From the NCBI RefSeq assembly GCF_964355755.1, contig NC_092670.1, positions 26,029,795-26,093,794 on the forward strand: a stretch of 64,000 nt of DNA, given 5' to 3'. The first letter of the stretch is position 1, and every line of letters begins with the position of its first letter. Below are positions 44,833-55,715 of the stretch, piece after piece. The translations under genes were made by a program, and so were the position numbers. Below the pieces are notes generated by a model, which was not told the DNA's origin, did no database searches, and worked only from the letters and a program-made list of their open reading frames with translations. This stretch comes from Antedon mediterranea. Lineage: Eukaryota; Echinodermata; Crinoidea; Comatulida; Antedonidae.

Positions 44833-46285
44833 TTACTTTTAGGTTGGGAATATTAGAATTATCAAAAAATCAAAAAACTATCAAAAAATGGAACCTAGTT
44901 TTGCAATGGAGATTGCATTTGTTATTTTCATCTCGTTGTTCGTTCCATCTATTCATACATCGTACATAATGTGTTGTGTTATTATGAGGTGGGATAATGT
45001 TAATCAAGTTAACCGATTCACCCCGATAAGCGCCTAAAGTGCTTTAGGCGCTCATGAGGTTGAAAGTCAAGGTCATTGTAAACAAATGGTCAATAAATAA
45101 AAAGTAAACTGAATTTACAAAAACAATTATACAAAATACTAAAATATGCTTCCAAATGTATAAAAACAATGAATCGAGTTTGAAAATAATTTGAAAAGCG
45201 ACGGCCATGTTATTCTAAACATACAACGTAAAATCGTCTAAAATCCGTCATTATTTGTAATAATCACTATTTTGAAGCTTGTATACAATAAAGGAACAAG
45301 TTGGAGTGTAAAACACATGTACCCATGTGTGACCAAAGTTGTTAAAAATTCAGAAATATGAATATTAAAACAGTGTTCAGGTGTGTAGTCAATCGCAAGC
45401 GGTTGAAACTAGTCAATCGGATAATCATATGCACCATAAATTCTTGGTGTCAAAACATGTGACATGTTCTTCAATATTGCCTGACAAAGCAATTTAATCA
45501 AAAATATTTGCAATATGGAGATTCTAAAGCAGCATGCTTGGCTGAAAATCCTGGCAGATTCGTCGAAAATAAGAATTTCCTTCCTCTCAAATCAAGATTC
45601 TTTCAAAACCTTCTTTCAAACCTCACTTTTATGGATTTATAGTTCGAATTTTTATGCATAGTAAGGTATAATGTTAATATTTATTTACTAGGCCAAAAAA
45701 ACAAAATGTCTGGGATATGATTTTCAAGCCTATTCGGCCTATTTTCATTGGTATATCGAAACATAGTAGTAGTGATCTCGGGTCACAATTAAAAATTGAT
45801 TTTCTATCTATAGGCTCACAATATATCAGCCCTCCAGGCTACAGTAATGGAAACCCTAACCCTTGTATTAATTTAATCTATTGATGTGAAAAAACATAAT
45901 GTACTGTAATAGGCAAGTCACGCAATATGTGTAAACTGCAATCTCTGGGCTTTATCCATAGCCAAGCAGAGGCGCCGGTGGATATATTTGTTTTACTAGT
46001 TTTGCTTTGCCTTGAAAATTGCAATGAGCGTAACAGTGTACACCAGAGTGGAGAAAAGCAAACGCAAGTGTCTTCCTGGTAGTGTGACCATTCGGCCCAT
46101 TTTTTAAATATATTGTCAAATACATTAAACATAAATTATTCAATAATGTTTGGTTTTGTTTCATTTTCAGAGAGACTGTGAGAGTAGTAAGACTAGGGAT
46201 AATGATCCAATTGCCAGGGACTGATTTCTTTATGGACAAAGAAAAATCAAATAATACAATAGATTTTAGTGTTGTATTTTTTTAT
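44833..46285. other. RIMS: RIMS intron; palindrome at 45029-45052
   Basis: AGCGCCTAAAG-TG-CTTTAGGCGCT (45029-45052) is a perfect 11-bp-arm palindrome. Otherwise AT-rich. A plus-strand stretch after a TTTTCAG at about 46170 reads ETVRVVRLGIMIQLPGTDFF, which I cannot identify and do not call as an exon. Confidence 0.5.
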
Positions 46286-48626
46286 TTTAAAGATAGTTGT
46301 TTCAATACGATTTTTTCAAAGAATATATTACCCTCCTTCAGCCCCAGGTGCTGTTGACATCATTGAACATATACTCAACACGGTTGACGAGATTCGTCTA
46401 ACTAACCCAGATTCACCGATGATAATCCTAGGCGACTTTAATGATTTGAACATTGATAGTCTAACAGAACAACTTGGGATGGTACAAATCATTGATTTTC
46501 CAACTCGTGACGTTTCGCTACTTAACAAGGTTTTTATGACCCATCCAGAACTATATACAAAGCCTAAAAAATGTGCACCCATTGGGCGTAGTGACCATAG
46601 TAGTATTATCATTCATCCTTGCCATGAGTTGCCGCCATCCAAATATATGCGTATGCAAGTTAGACCATACAGAGAGTCGTCAGTAAGATCGTTTGGACAA
46701 TGGATAACCAACTATAACTGGAACTGGATGTTCAATCGTAACTTATGTATAAATGAGAAAGTAAATGGTTTTTTAAATGTCTTAAAAGGTGCAAATAATC
46801 ACAATTTCCCTGTCAAGCAAATAAGAAAAAGAATAGCTGATCGTCCTTGGATGACTCAAAACGTTCGTCGACTACTTGATGCAAGGCAGCGAATGTATAA
46901 CAACTGTACTAAAGCTGAATGGAGAGAAACACGCAATGCTGTCCAGAGAAGCATTCGTTCAGCAAAGAAAAATTGTTATGATAAATCAATGCGAGGCCTT
47001 AAAAATAATGATCCGGCAACATGGCATCACAGTGTACGTAAACTGTGCAATCTAAAAAATCGAACCATGCTAAAATTCCCTGGCCACTCAAATCAAGATC
47101 TTGCAAATGATATCAATAACCACTTTGCATCTGTGTGCCGACAGCTTCCCCCAGTTGATGTAAATGCTCTTCCTGCATATTTGCCTTCACCTGAACCCCC
47201 GCCAAAAATTTTTCCTGGACAAGTCAGAAGATTGATTAATAAACTAAAGTCAAAGAAGTCTAGTCACCCTGATGACATGCCAATTAAACTTATAAAAGAA
47301 TTCGCCTTTGAAATTGCTACCCCACTTGCCCATATTTTTAATTGTTGTCTTAATGAAGGTGTATTTCCCGAGTTATGGAAGTTAGTAACAGCCATTCCTG
47401 TTCCAAAAGTTTCTAATGTGACATCATTTCAAGACCTCAGGCCAATTTCACTTACCCCCATCTTTGCCAAGTTGTTTGAGTCATTCCTTACTGATTGGGT
47501 GACTAGTGACATTCATGAACATTTAGATATTAAACAATTTGGTTGCCGTAAAGGCTCATCTACTAGCCATTATCTTGTGGACATGATTCAGTCTGTAATT
47601 AGTGATATTGAAAAAGGTGATTCTTTTGTGGATATTTGTGCCGTTGATTTTACGAAGGCCTTCGACCGAATTGACCATACGGTCATTGTTAAAAAGCTAG
47701 TCGACATCGGAGTGAGAACATCTATTATTCCCACCATCTGTAGCTTTCTGACGGATCGTAAAATAAATACTAAACTTAGTTCATCCTTTTCCCCTTATGC
47801 CAACATCACATGTGGGATTCCACAGGGTACAAAGCTTGGGCCAATTTTGTTTCTTATATTAGTCAATGATATCTCTATGGAAGGCTGCAGATGGTGGAAG
47901 TACGTTGATGATCTCACTCTTGGTGACACTGTTAAACATGGTAATGCCCCTAAACTTCAATCTTGTCTTGATGACCTTACTGAGTGGTGTGATACAAATC
48001 ACATGGTCCCTAAACCCTCTAAGTGTCATATCATGAAAGTTAATTTTTTGAAAAGAAATATTCCCCCTCCTAATTATTACCTTAGCGGTACAACACTTAA
48101 TGTTGTTTCGTGTATGAAGCTCCTTGGACTTATAATCCAGGATGACTTGAAATGGGATAATGTCGTCAGTGACATGGTAAAAAGAGCATCCAAAAGGTTG
48201 TATACGTTATATATCCTTAGAAGGGCCAATGTACCAGTTCATGATATGATATCCGTTTATGTTTGTTATATTCGCCCAATCTTAGAATACGGCTGCCCTG
48301 TGTGGCATGGAAGCATCAATAAGGCCCAAATATCGACCATTGAAAGAGTGCAAAAGAGAGTTTTACGTATTATTCTGAGTCCCGCTTTCCTTACGTATGA
48401 TTCAGCTCTTGAGCTTACAGATATGACCACTCTCGCATCCAGACGAGAGACGTTGATTAAAAAATTTGGAGAAAGGCTCTTGAAATCGGAATTGTACAGA
48501 ACTATTTTGCCTGACTACCGCATTATTACTAGAGAGCTTAGATCAACCACGGTAGATAAACCCCTAATTAATATACCTGTTTGTAGAACTAACCGTCTTA
48601 AGACCTCGTCTGCGCCCTTACTATAA
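46269..48626 (+). CDS. LINE ORF2 protein: 5'-truncated endonuclease plus intact reverse transcriptase
   Basis: A 785-codon open frame without interruption. Residues about 15-120 are the C-terminal half of an APE-type endonuclease: YYPPSAPGAVD, IILGDFNDLN (GDFN motif) and PIGRSDHSSI (SDH motif). RT blocks follow: KSSHPDDMPIKLIKEF, LRPISLTPIFAKLFE, DFTKAFDRIDH (catalytic Asp), CGIPQGTKLGPILF and KYVDDLTL (YVDD). Then a thumb, and a C-terminal part with YIRPILEYGCPVWHG and IERVQKRVLRIIL. This is the CR1/L2/Jockey-type arrangement. The N-terminal endonuclease catalytic residues are missing, so the start Met at 46269 is probably artificial and the element begins near 46286. The intact RT frame suggests a fairly young insertion. 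It shares strand sense with neither RIMS nor the LINE at 42389. Confidence 0.9.
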   Translation: MLYFFILKIVVSIRFFQRIYYPPSAPGAVDIIEHILNTVDEIRLTNPDSPMIILGDFNDLNIDSLTEQLGMVQIIDFPTRDVSLLNKVFMTHPELYTKPKKCAPIGRSDHSSIIIHPCHELPPSKYMRMQVRPYRESSVRSFGQWITNYNWNWMFNRNLCINEKVNGFLNVLKGANNHNFPVKQIRKRIADRPWMTQNVRRLLDARQRMYNNCTKAEWRETRNAVQRSIRSAKKNCYDKSMRGLKNNDPATWHHSVRKLCNLKNRTMLKFPGHSNQDLANDINNHFASVCRQLPPVDVNALPAYLPSPEPPPKIFPGQVRRLINKLKSKKSSHPDDMPIKLIKEFAFEIATPLAHIFNCCLNEGVFPELWKLVTAIPVPKVSNVTSFQDLRPISLTPIFAKLFESFLTDWVTSDIHEHLDIKQFGCRKGSSTSHYLVDMIQSVISDIEKGDSFVDICAVDFTKAFDRIDHTVIVKKLVDIGVRTSIIPTICSFLTDRKINTKLSSSFSPYANITCGIPQGTKLGPILFLILVNDISMEGCRWWKYVDDLTLGDTVKHGNAPKLQSCLDDLTEWCDTNHMVPKPSKCHIMKVNFLKRNIPPPNYYLSGTTLNVVSCMKLLGLIIQDDLKWDNVVSDMVKRASKRLYTLYILRRANVPVHDMISVYVCYIRPILEYGCPVWHGSINKAQISTIERVQKRVLRIILSPAFLTYDSALELTDMTTLASRRETLIKKFGERLLKSELYRTILPDYRIITRELRSTTVDKPLINIPVCRTNRLKTSSAPLL

Positions 48627-48926
48627 AGTAGAATCCTTAATTTAAACAGTACCTAAACTGATCACGCTGAAGATGGCTATGTTATAAATATTTACATATA
48701 TAGGCCTATGCATTTGTATATAAATTTTGTAATTTTTTTAACTAATTTAATTTTTTTAACTGACTTTTTCAAATTTTTTAATGTTTTGTATAAATTTTTG
48801 TATTTTTTTAATATTTGTGTTTCCATATATATATATATATTTTTGTAAATCAACAATTTCAGCCTTCGGGCTGCATGTTTTTTATTATATAAACCTGAAT
48901 AAATAAATAAATAAAAAAAAAATATA
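48627..48926 (+). other. LINE 3' UTR with UUCG hairpin and (AAAT)n tail
   Basis: The non-coding 3' end of the LINE. At 48860-48873 CAGCC-TTCG-GGCTG forms a 5-bp stem closed by C-G around UUCG, the very stable tetraloop. It lies about 35 nt before the AATAAATAAATAAATAAAA tail (48898-48916). 3'-terminal hairpins next to a short-repeat tail are known RT recognition elements in CR1/L2-type LINEs. A (TA)n run is at 48826-48840. Confidence 0.8.
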
Positions 48927-49795
48927 TATCAGAAGAATGAGCAATTCTTGATTTTTGCAGTGGAAATTTGTATCACTTTTAACAGAGCATGGGTGATTAT
49001 AAATTAGAACCCAAAAACAATGACAAATGCTGTCAGAAGTTGGATGGTTATAACTAAAAATAAAGATCAAAGATCAAGTGGAAAACCCTCAACTAAGTTG
49101 GTTAATTCACTCGATGGCAATTTAATTTAATGATTTAAATGTGACATCAGTGTGCCGTTTCGGCCTAAGGGTTTTAAAGCTGAGATACAGGCATGAATTT
49201 TAAATATAATATTTGGTTAATTGTACATAAGGTAGTTAACCTAATGTAATAATGTCTTGTGACTCCCTATAAGGTGAAAAAAGATGGTGGATATACGGTG
49301 GATAATTTTTGCTATAGCTTGAAAATAAAAATCTGTACGGTAAGTTGAATAAAAATTCCAGAAATGTAATATTCAAGTTATATTTCCTATACTTAGTCAT
49401 TTGATAACATTTTTACCACACTGTTTTTCATAGCTTTTTAAAATGCCTCTTTATTTACAAAATTTGTGTACAAAAGAGTAGAGATTTTACTGTGTAATTT
49501 GAACTATCAACCCCCCCCACCCCCCCCCTCTCCACTGATAAGAAAGTGCTTATTTTCAACAAGCTTGTGTAACACAAATAAAATCCAAACAATTATGAAA
49601 CATAGGAGAAACTATAGATCGATAATTAATGGAATGTTTGATCAATAGAAATTTTTTACCCGCACCTAGCCCTTGAACGGGTCTCAATGGTGGTACACCT
49701 GCAGAACAAACCTTCAAATCTGCCAGCAACAACTTATCAACTCGACTACCATTCTCTATTCTAAAAGCCTCCTGCTACAGTTAATTTCAAGCCTA
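48927..49795. other. RIMS: RIMS intron, no assigned feature
   Basis: AT-rich. A C-rich run (49511-49529) is the only simple repeat. No gene or TE terminus recognised. Confidence 0.5.
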
Positions 49796-50002
49796 GATAA
49801 GGTAGGTATATCTAAGGTGGAGATCTTTACAAAAGTTTTCCCATTGTGCTCGCCTATGTCAGAATTAAGCATAATTTATATATAGATTATGAATATATTT
49901 GTGGCAGACATTATCTATATATAAATTATGGTTAATTCTGACACAGACGAGCACAATGGAAAAACTTCGGTACAAATCTCTGCCTTGGATACCTACCTGA
50001 TC
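49796..50002. repeat. long hairpin: about 95-bp inverted arms, 17-nt loop
   Basis: The left arm (49796-49891) runs from AAGGTAGGTATATCTAAGG through CCCATTGTGCTCG and GTCAGAATTAAGCATAATTT. The right arm (49909-50002) is its complement with scattered mismatches. The loop is 49892-49908. A transcript would fold into a near-continuous stem. There is no clear target duplication, so it is either a small foldback MITE or a hairpin-RNA-like locus. Confidence 0.8.
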
Positions 50003-52562
50003 TATCTCAGATGTACCGCGAAACGTAAATTTTATAACATTAGTTTTCACTATTACGATATTGTTCCATATTTCTGTCTTAGGAAGATGTTATAAAGAGT
50101 TTTTTTTTTTTAATTATGATCTCAACGGTAGATTTTCAACTCAATTTCAATTCTACGCTGTCAAAGTAATTTCCAGGTTCACGATGAGTTCACCTTGCAA
50201 CAACCTGGTTTCAACTAAGTTAGCCGTTAGTGGCTATAACCATTTTTTTTTTTTTTTTTAATATACGCCATAAAGCATCGGAATTTAATGTGGGGAATAG
50301 TATTATAAAATTATATAGGGAGATTTAATGATAAGATAGTTTGTTTAAAATCGAGTGAAATCCTGATAGCCGAGTTTGATTGAGTAAGCTGGCAGGAATA
50401 ACTGTAAGCTATCTGGTGTATCCCGTTATGACCGGGATGTCTGCCCATGTTGCAAGCCGTCTAAAATGTCTTCTTTCTTGGGCTGAAACGGCCCACTGTC
50501 GCGGAAGTTAGTTTCAAAAGATGTTTAAATTAAATAATATATTAATTATTAGGATGGTATTTATTTGAATAAACGCCTCTCTAATAAAACATCACTTTGA
50601 ATAATAATCTCCCCCCAACCCAACTATCTAATAAACACCCAATCCACATTTATAATACAAACAATATTGTATTATATTTACATACAAATATTTATATACA
50701 ATTATACTATTTTTTTCATATCTATTAGAGGATTTCATTTGATTATAAATGTTACCATATTATTAAAACAACAAAATTAAACATATCCCTCGAATAAGCA
50801 CCTCCCTCAAATGAACTCCGCTTCCTCCACCTCTGCCTTATAAGGGCTCTACCAAACAATAAACACTATACTTTAAAATGTTATTAATCATCTAAGACAC
50901 TGTGAAACAAAGTAGGTTTAGTTTTACGAATGTCAAGCATTTTCAATAATGGTAACCGACAGAAAACGTACAAGGAGAACGTCCTTCTAAAACCTTTTTA
51001 CCAGAGTCATTATCATTCCGAGAACCATCGTCTACACTTCCTGGAGGGGGAGCGAGCAAAGCGAGCTCACCCTCTAGTAAATTAAATTAACAGTGTGATA
51101 GTAGGTACAAAAACAATTTGCATCCAAAAAACATACTGAGTAGCATCAGTGTCATTTCAAGTATGATTTTCAACATTTGAAAGCTTAACAGTCAACTACA
51201 GTATTAATATTTCTATTATAACCCATAAAAACTGTATATAAATTTGAATCAACATAAATACATTACATGTTTAAAAAACACAAATTGCAATTTTTTACAA
51301 TAGTACATAAAGATAAGAAAAACATCAAGAAAAAAAAGAAATATTTTATTCAAAGTAAAAATACAATGCCCATATGATTAGTTTAATATTTATATAAAAT
51401 ATATTATATAAAATATATCATATATTGTATATATTATATATATAATTATTATATAAATATTACATAAACAAATGTAAAAGTATCTCTTTGGGAACCCCTC
51501 CTCTTCTTGAGTTAATATATTGAGAGCATATCAATGTGATCTTTGTTGTGTGTGCATACAATTGAGAACTAGTGCATTTGCACCGTACAATGCCAAGGGT
51601 GTTGCTATTTATTTAAATTCTAACAATATCATTAAAGTGGTCTAATGGTTTAGAACATTTGCATATCAGAATGTTCAGAGTTGGAATCTTGGTTCGGACT
51701 GCCTTTTCTCATCCTCACAGATTTCCTCATCTGTATCATTTGGTATTGTTCAAATTTGATTGGATATGATATGGTACGGTGGATCAACACTGTTGGCGTG
51801 GGCCAGCCAAACAGCACTAGTTCTCAATTGTATACACACTCAAAATAGATCAATTCGAAACTCCCACATCTTTCAGTATATTAATTCAAGACAGTATTGT
51901 TTAGACCTAATTTGATCTCATCAGTGAAGCTGAAGTTTCAAAATAATTATGAACACTGGCACAATATATATCATGGGACAGTTGAGTAGGTAATACACAG
52001 AATTTTTCCAGGAAAGTGTGGAAGCCAAACAAGGTTCAGGGTGGTCTGAATATTATACTATAATACACATAATACTAACCACAATGTTTAGCATTGTACA
52101 GTGACGTGCTTATGCTGTTTTTAGTCATTCACTATTAATTACAATTATAATAAAATAATTTCAAGTACTGTATATGTTTTCGAAAACAATTTTTAGATTA
52201 GAATAGTTATGTATTAGTGTCACAATAATTGTCACTGATATTCCACATGCATTTTACTATACTGAACAAAAAACAATCAAAGTTCGATAAAACAATAAAT
52301 TAATGCAGATTTTCCATGCAGTGAATCAATTGATGTTTTTTTCAATACATCCTTTGAATATGCCATTTATAGAAAAATGAGTACATTTTTCGTGAACTAA
52401 TCTTGTAGAATTCAGATATTCTATAGAAACTTTGCTAAAGGTAAAAATCAATGCTTTTATAAGGTTAAATATTTTAACGAACTTTGATTTTGACTTGTAT
52501 TTTTCTGACACAAAAAACTATTATATAGCTACATGTATATATTAATATCATAATATCTATAC
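50003..52562. other. RIMS: RIMS intron, AT-rich, no gene
   Basis: Poly-T runs at 50100-50110 and 50244-50259. A very AT-rich tract of TATATAAAATAT words lies at 51390-51470. A tRNA-like stretch at 51634-51705 (TGGTCTAATGGTTTAGAAC ... TTGGTTCGGAC) resembles A and B boxes, but no cloverleaf could be drawn. Confidence 0.45.
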
Positions 52563-52589
52563 CTGAATTATTTCTTGCTCAGAAGACTG
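52563..52589 (-). CDS. RIMS: RIMS 27-nt micro-exon within the zinc finger region
   Basis: On the minus strand a strong acceptor (a long T/C tract ending CTTTTCTGTAG, 52591-52590 as AG) precedes 27 nt encoding QSSEQEIIQ, then the donor CAG|GTATAG (52562-). Phase is 0 in and 0 out, matching the phase-0 start of the exon at 32260. The other two frames hit stops. The join QEIIQ-VLWVCNIC resembles vertebrate RIM NEDKVVMWVCNLC. This supports it as the piece just before the final zinc-finger CxxC. The intron between is 20.3 kb. The exon with the first six zinc-finger Cys was not found in the window. Confidence 0.68.
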
Positions 52590-53065
52590 CTACAGAAAAG
52601 AAAGTGGAAAAAAAATACAAAACAGTTTTTATCATTTATTTTATTTTGCTTTTTTAAATAGCAATGAAAAAAACAACATTTTAAATGTTAAATCAAAACA
52701 CTTTGAAAGCCTACAAATATTGTTTCGGACGGGCATCATCATAAATTAAGTGCATACATGTTCTAAAAAAGAATATGTGTATATGGCACGTCATTGTAAA
52801 AGTCTAACAACAAATACGTATATATTATAATATCCTGGATTTATAAAACGCTTTATGTTGTGAAACCTCTCTAAACACTGAACATACAGTAGAAAATGAG
52901 GGGAAAAAACTGAACCCAAACCAAGTAGGGGGATACCCTCTTGTAAGTAACCAGGGTTCAGTTTAAATTAAGTACCAGTTGTGTCTCGGTCATCCCAGAC
53001 TTGAGCGCCTCCTACCCTAGTAAAGAAACTGAAACTCATAAAATGAATAGGTTTACTGTATTCTA
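52590..53065. other. RIMS: RIMS intron; diverged dispersed-repeat piece
   Basis: 52830-52900 (AATATCCTGGATTTATAAAACGC-like, GTTGTGAAACCTCTCT) is a diverged copy of the head of the repeat at 8745-9035. Nothing else recognised. Confidence 0.5.
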
Positions 53066-53514
53066 AGGGTATGTTCAGACGTACGGCGTACATATTTTTG
53101 TGTCTGAACTAGGCCGAGGATTAGCGTTAGGGAGCTGTTACGCCGCGCCAGTAGCGTTAATAACCCTTGCAGGAGAGGGTAGATTTAATAATACTAATAC
53201 AGTGATGCAAAGTGAATTTAACCTTAACCAATGAAAAGACACGACCAGCATACCTGTACAGCGAGATAGCTAAACGTCAAACTATCAGGTTTTCATTTTA
53301 AGGAACTGTACAGTTGGCATCAGCGATATTATATTTTCATAAATTAAATACATTAATCATATAATTGGCCGTGTAATAATTATGTTTGAAATTATTTTGA
53401 AGTAAAATGCAATTGTGCAAGTAGTTTAAAGTAGTAAGAACAAATCAGTATATTTTTAAGGTAACATTATATAAATAAAAATTTAAAAAAAACAACTTTA
53501 GAATGTAAACTGTA

Positions 53515-54045
53515 ATGCGTTTGTCCTGAATGTATGCATGATCAGAGTGTTTTAAACGTAAGGCATTGGAATGATGCGTTTGTCCTGAATGTATGCATGA
53601 TCAGAGTGTTTTAAACGTAAGGCATTGGAATGATGCGTTTGTCCTGAATGTATGCATGATCAGAGTGTTTTAAACGTAAGGCATTGGAATGATGCGTTTG
53701 TCCTGAATGTTTGCATGATCAGAGTGTTTTAAACGTAAGGCATTGGAATGATGCGTTTGTCCTGAATGTATGCATGATCAGAGTGTTTTAAACGTAAGGC
53801 ATTGGAATGATGCGTTTGTCCTGAATGTATGCATGATCAGAGTGTTTTAAACGTAAGGCATTGGAATGATGCGTTTGTCCTGAATGTATGCATGATCAGA
53901 GTGTTTTAAACGTAAGGCATTGGAATGATGCGTTTGTCCTGAATGTATGCACAATCAGAGTGTTTTAAACGTAAGGCATTGGAATGATGCGTTTGTCCTG
54001 AATGTATGCATGATCAGAGTGTTTTAAACGTAAGGCATTGGAATG
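53515..54045. repeat. 59-bp tandem array, 9 copies
   Basis: Nine head-to-tail units start ATGCGTTTGTCCTGAATGTA and end GGCATTGGAATG. They are nearly identical: unit 4 has TTTGCATG for TATGCATG, and unit 8 has TGCACAATCAG for TGCATGATCAG. There are no spacers and no coding frame. The homogeneity implies recent expansion or conversion. Confidence 0.97.
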
Positions 54046-54102
54046 TTGATAGTTGTGTCTGAACACCTTGACTTTAAGCACCCGGATTACCGAACGCTGT
54101 TA

Positions 54103-54501
54103 GGGCCCATTTATACTAGAACGATAACGAGCGACGATAAATAGATAAATATGCATTTTTCTTGCATAAAACAAAAGAAATTAGAAAAGATTTTGTTCTA
54201 GAACTATAGGATAATCATTTATGCTGTCTTTTGATAAAAAGGATTTTTTTTTAAATTAAATCAAATGACTTCATGATCAATAAAAACAACAAAATCGTTG
54301 TATTGTCACCATATGATTACTCTTACTAATCATGACGTCATTTGATTTGACGTATGAAAATATCATTTTCATCAAAGACAGCATAGATGGTTATCGTATA
54401 GTTCTAGGATGAAAACTTTTAAAATTTCTTTTGTTTCAGGTATGAAAAATGCATATTTATCTATTTATTGTCGATTGTTATCGCCTAGTGTAAATGGGCC
54501 T
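54103..54501. mobile_element. TTA-flanked palindromic MITE (Harbinger-like), nested
   Basis: GGGCCCATTTATACTAGAAC (54103-) and the complement of the right end (AGGCCCATTTACACTAGGCG) begin long inverted arms of about 130-190 bp sharing GATAAATAGATAAATATGCA. TTA lies on both sides (54100-54102 and 54502-54504), as for PIF/Harbinger. It sits immediately inside the right TIR of the outer element. Confidence 0.8.
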
Positions 54502-54519
54502 TTAGTCTGAACATACCCT

Positions 54520-55129
54520 AAGTTTTTAGTGAAGACAGAAAGTTTGTTTCTAGGTCACAATTGTATCACAATATTGTACTTTGATTGTATGTATTATATT
54601 TTCTTATGTATTTTTTTATAAACAATAAAAAGTATTTTAATCAAATTTTGAGCTTGTGTGTATCTTGTCATTCATTGTTTAATTATCTATTATATCTAAA
54701 CCTTGTTCGCACTCGCAAATAACTTTACTCAAGGCCATCAGTAAATCTGAGCATTGTTTTTTATTTAAAAATTGTTGATTTATACCTAATTGGGTATGTA
54801 GGCAGGCTTGGAATTGCATTTGGGAGATAGTGCTGTGCTAGGAATCATAGCTTATAGGCAGGGATGGATGCATATGAGTGGTGTGCATTGGGGTACAAAC
54901 ATGAATGAGCTGGGAATACTATACCTTCCATCCCGTTCAGGATTTATGTTCAAAACAATGAAGTCCAGCATGCATTATTTGCTAGCGAGAAAATGGCCGA
55001 GGATTGCCAAACGCATCATTCGGCAGTTGCAAAGAAATTGGTCTTAAAAACACCTTTTTCATACAAATTTGCAATTATAACATGGTTTCAAGTTGAAAAG
55101 TGAATAAAATATGATGAAATTGCTAAAGA
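54520..55129. other. no assigned feature
   Basis: AT-rich sequence. The 79-codon plus frame 54808-55047 carries no recognisable domain and is not called. Confidence 0.5.
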
Positions 55130-55715
55130 AAGGTTTTAAAACAGAAATCGGGCAAAAATAGTGTGCAGTTTAGTTTAACGCACAGTGCGAGTGCAAAATT
55201 CTGCGCACTCATGGCAAATTTTAAAAGCTTTAAATTGTCTGAAACATACTCTAATTTCATCGAAAATCAATTTTGAAAATTGTAAGCACGCGTACCCATG
55301 CGCTATATGCACTAAAAGCACGTATTTAGATTGTCATATGATGATTTATGACCTGAAATTTATGAGTACCAAATTTGGTTTAATTATAATACATGCTTGT
55401 GAAGATATGATTAAAAACGTGATTTCGTTAAATCGGGCATACACCACTAATTTTTTATTGCGCACCATGAAAAGATAACCACATCGATTCCTGGCCATAA
55501 GGAATATACTCTGAAAAATTGACGTAGCTAGATGAAATTGATCTCTAAGATAACTGATGGACAAAATATTGCTATCGAAAGAATAAATAAGGATTCTGAC
55601 AGAATCAATAAGGAAAATATATAATAAAATAAATGATAATGCATACAACCTAATAAAGATTCTGACATAATCAATAAGGTTATATGCATGATAATGCATA
55701 TATTAAACCTTATCA
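55130..55715 (-). mobile_element. 5' part of Helitron-like family B, inverted copy
   Basis: On the minus strand this matches 32757-33330: ATGCATATAACCT near the 5' end, GATTCTGTCAGAATC, CTAGCTACGTCAATTTTTCA, GAGTATATTCCTTATGGC, GATGTGGTTAT and GCATATAGCGCATG. The 5' terminal about 85 bp is present twice in tandem (55600-55710). The 3' hairpin end is absent. Confidence 0.6.

Larger units (their letters stand above)
53066..54519. mobile_element. composite DNA element with 15-bp TIRs, a 59-bp array and a nested MITE
   Basis: AGGGTATGTTCAGAC (53066-53080) and its exact complement (54505-54519) bound the element. TGTGTCTGAAC recurs just inside the left end and again right after the array (54054-54064). 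The interior contains the array 53515-54045 and the TTA-flanked MITE 54103-54501 pressed against the right TIR. No ORF. The target duplication could not be resolved. Confidence 0.72.

Noticed and set aside
46170-46290. Possible plus-strand exon reading ETVRVVRLGIMIQLPG
   Set aside because: No recognised family, no clear donor, and it lies next to the LINE 5' junction.
51634-51705. tRNA gene-like A and B box spacing
   Set aside because: No acceptor, D, anticodon and T stems could be paired; at best an old SINE head.
53515-54045. Regular repeats resembling a CRISPR array
   Set aside because: Units are directly head to tail with no unique spacers, and the context is a eukaryotic intergenic or intronic TE.
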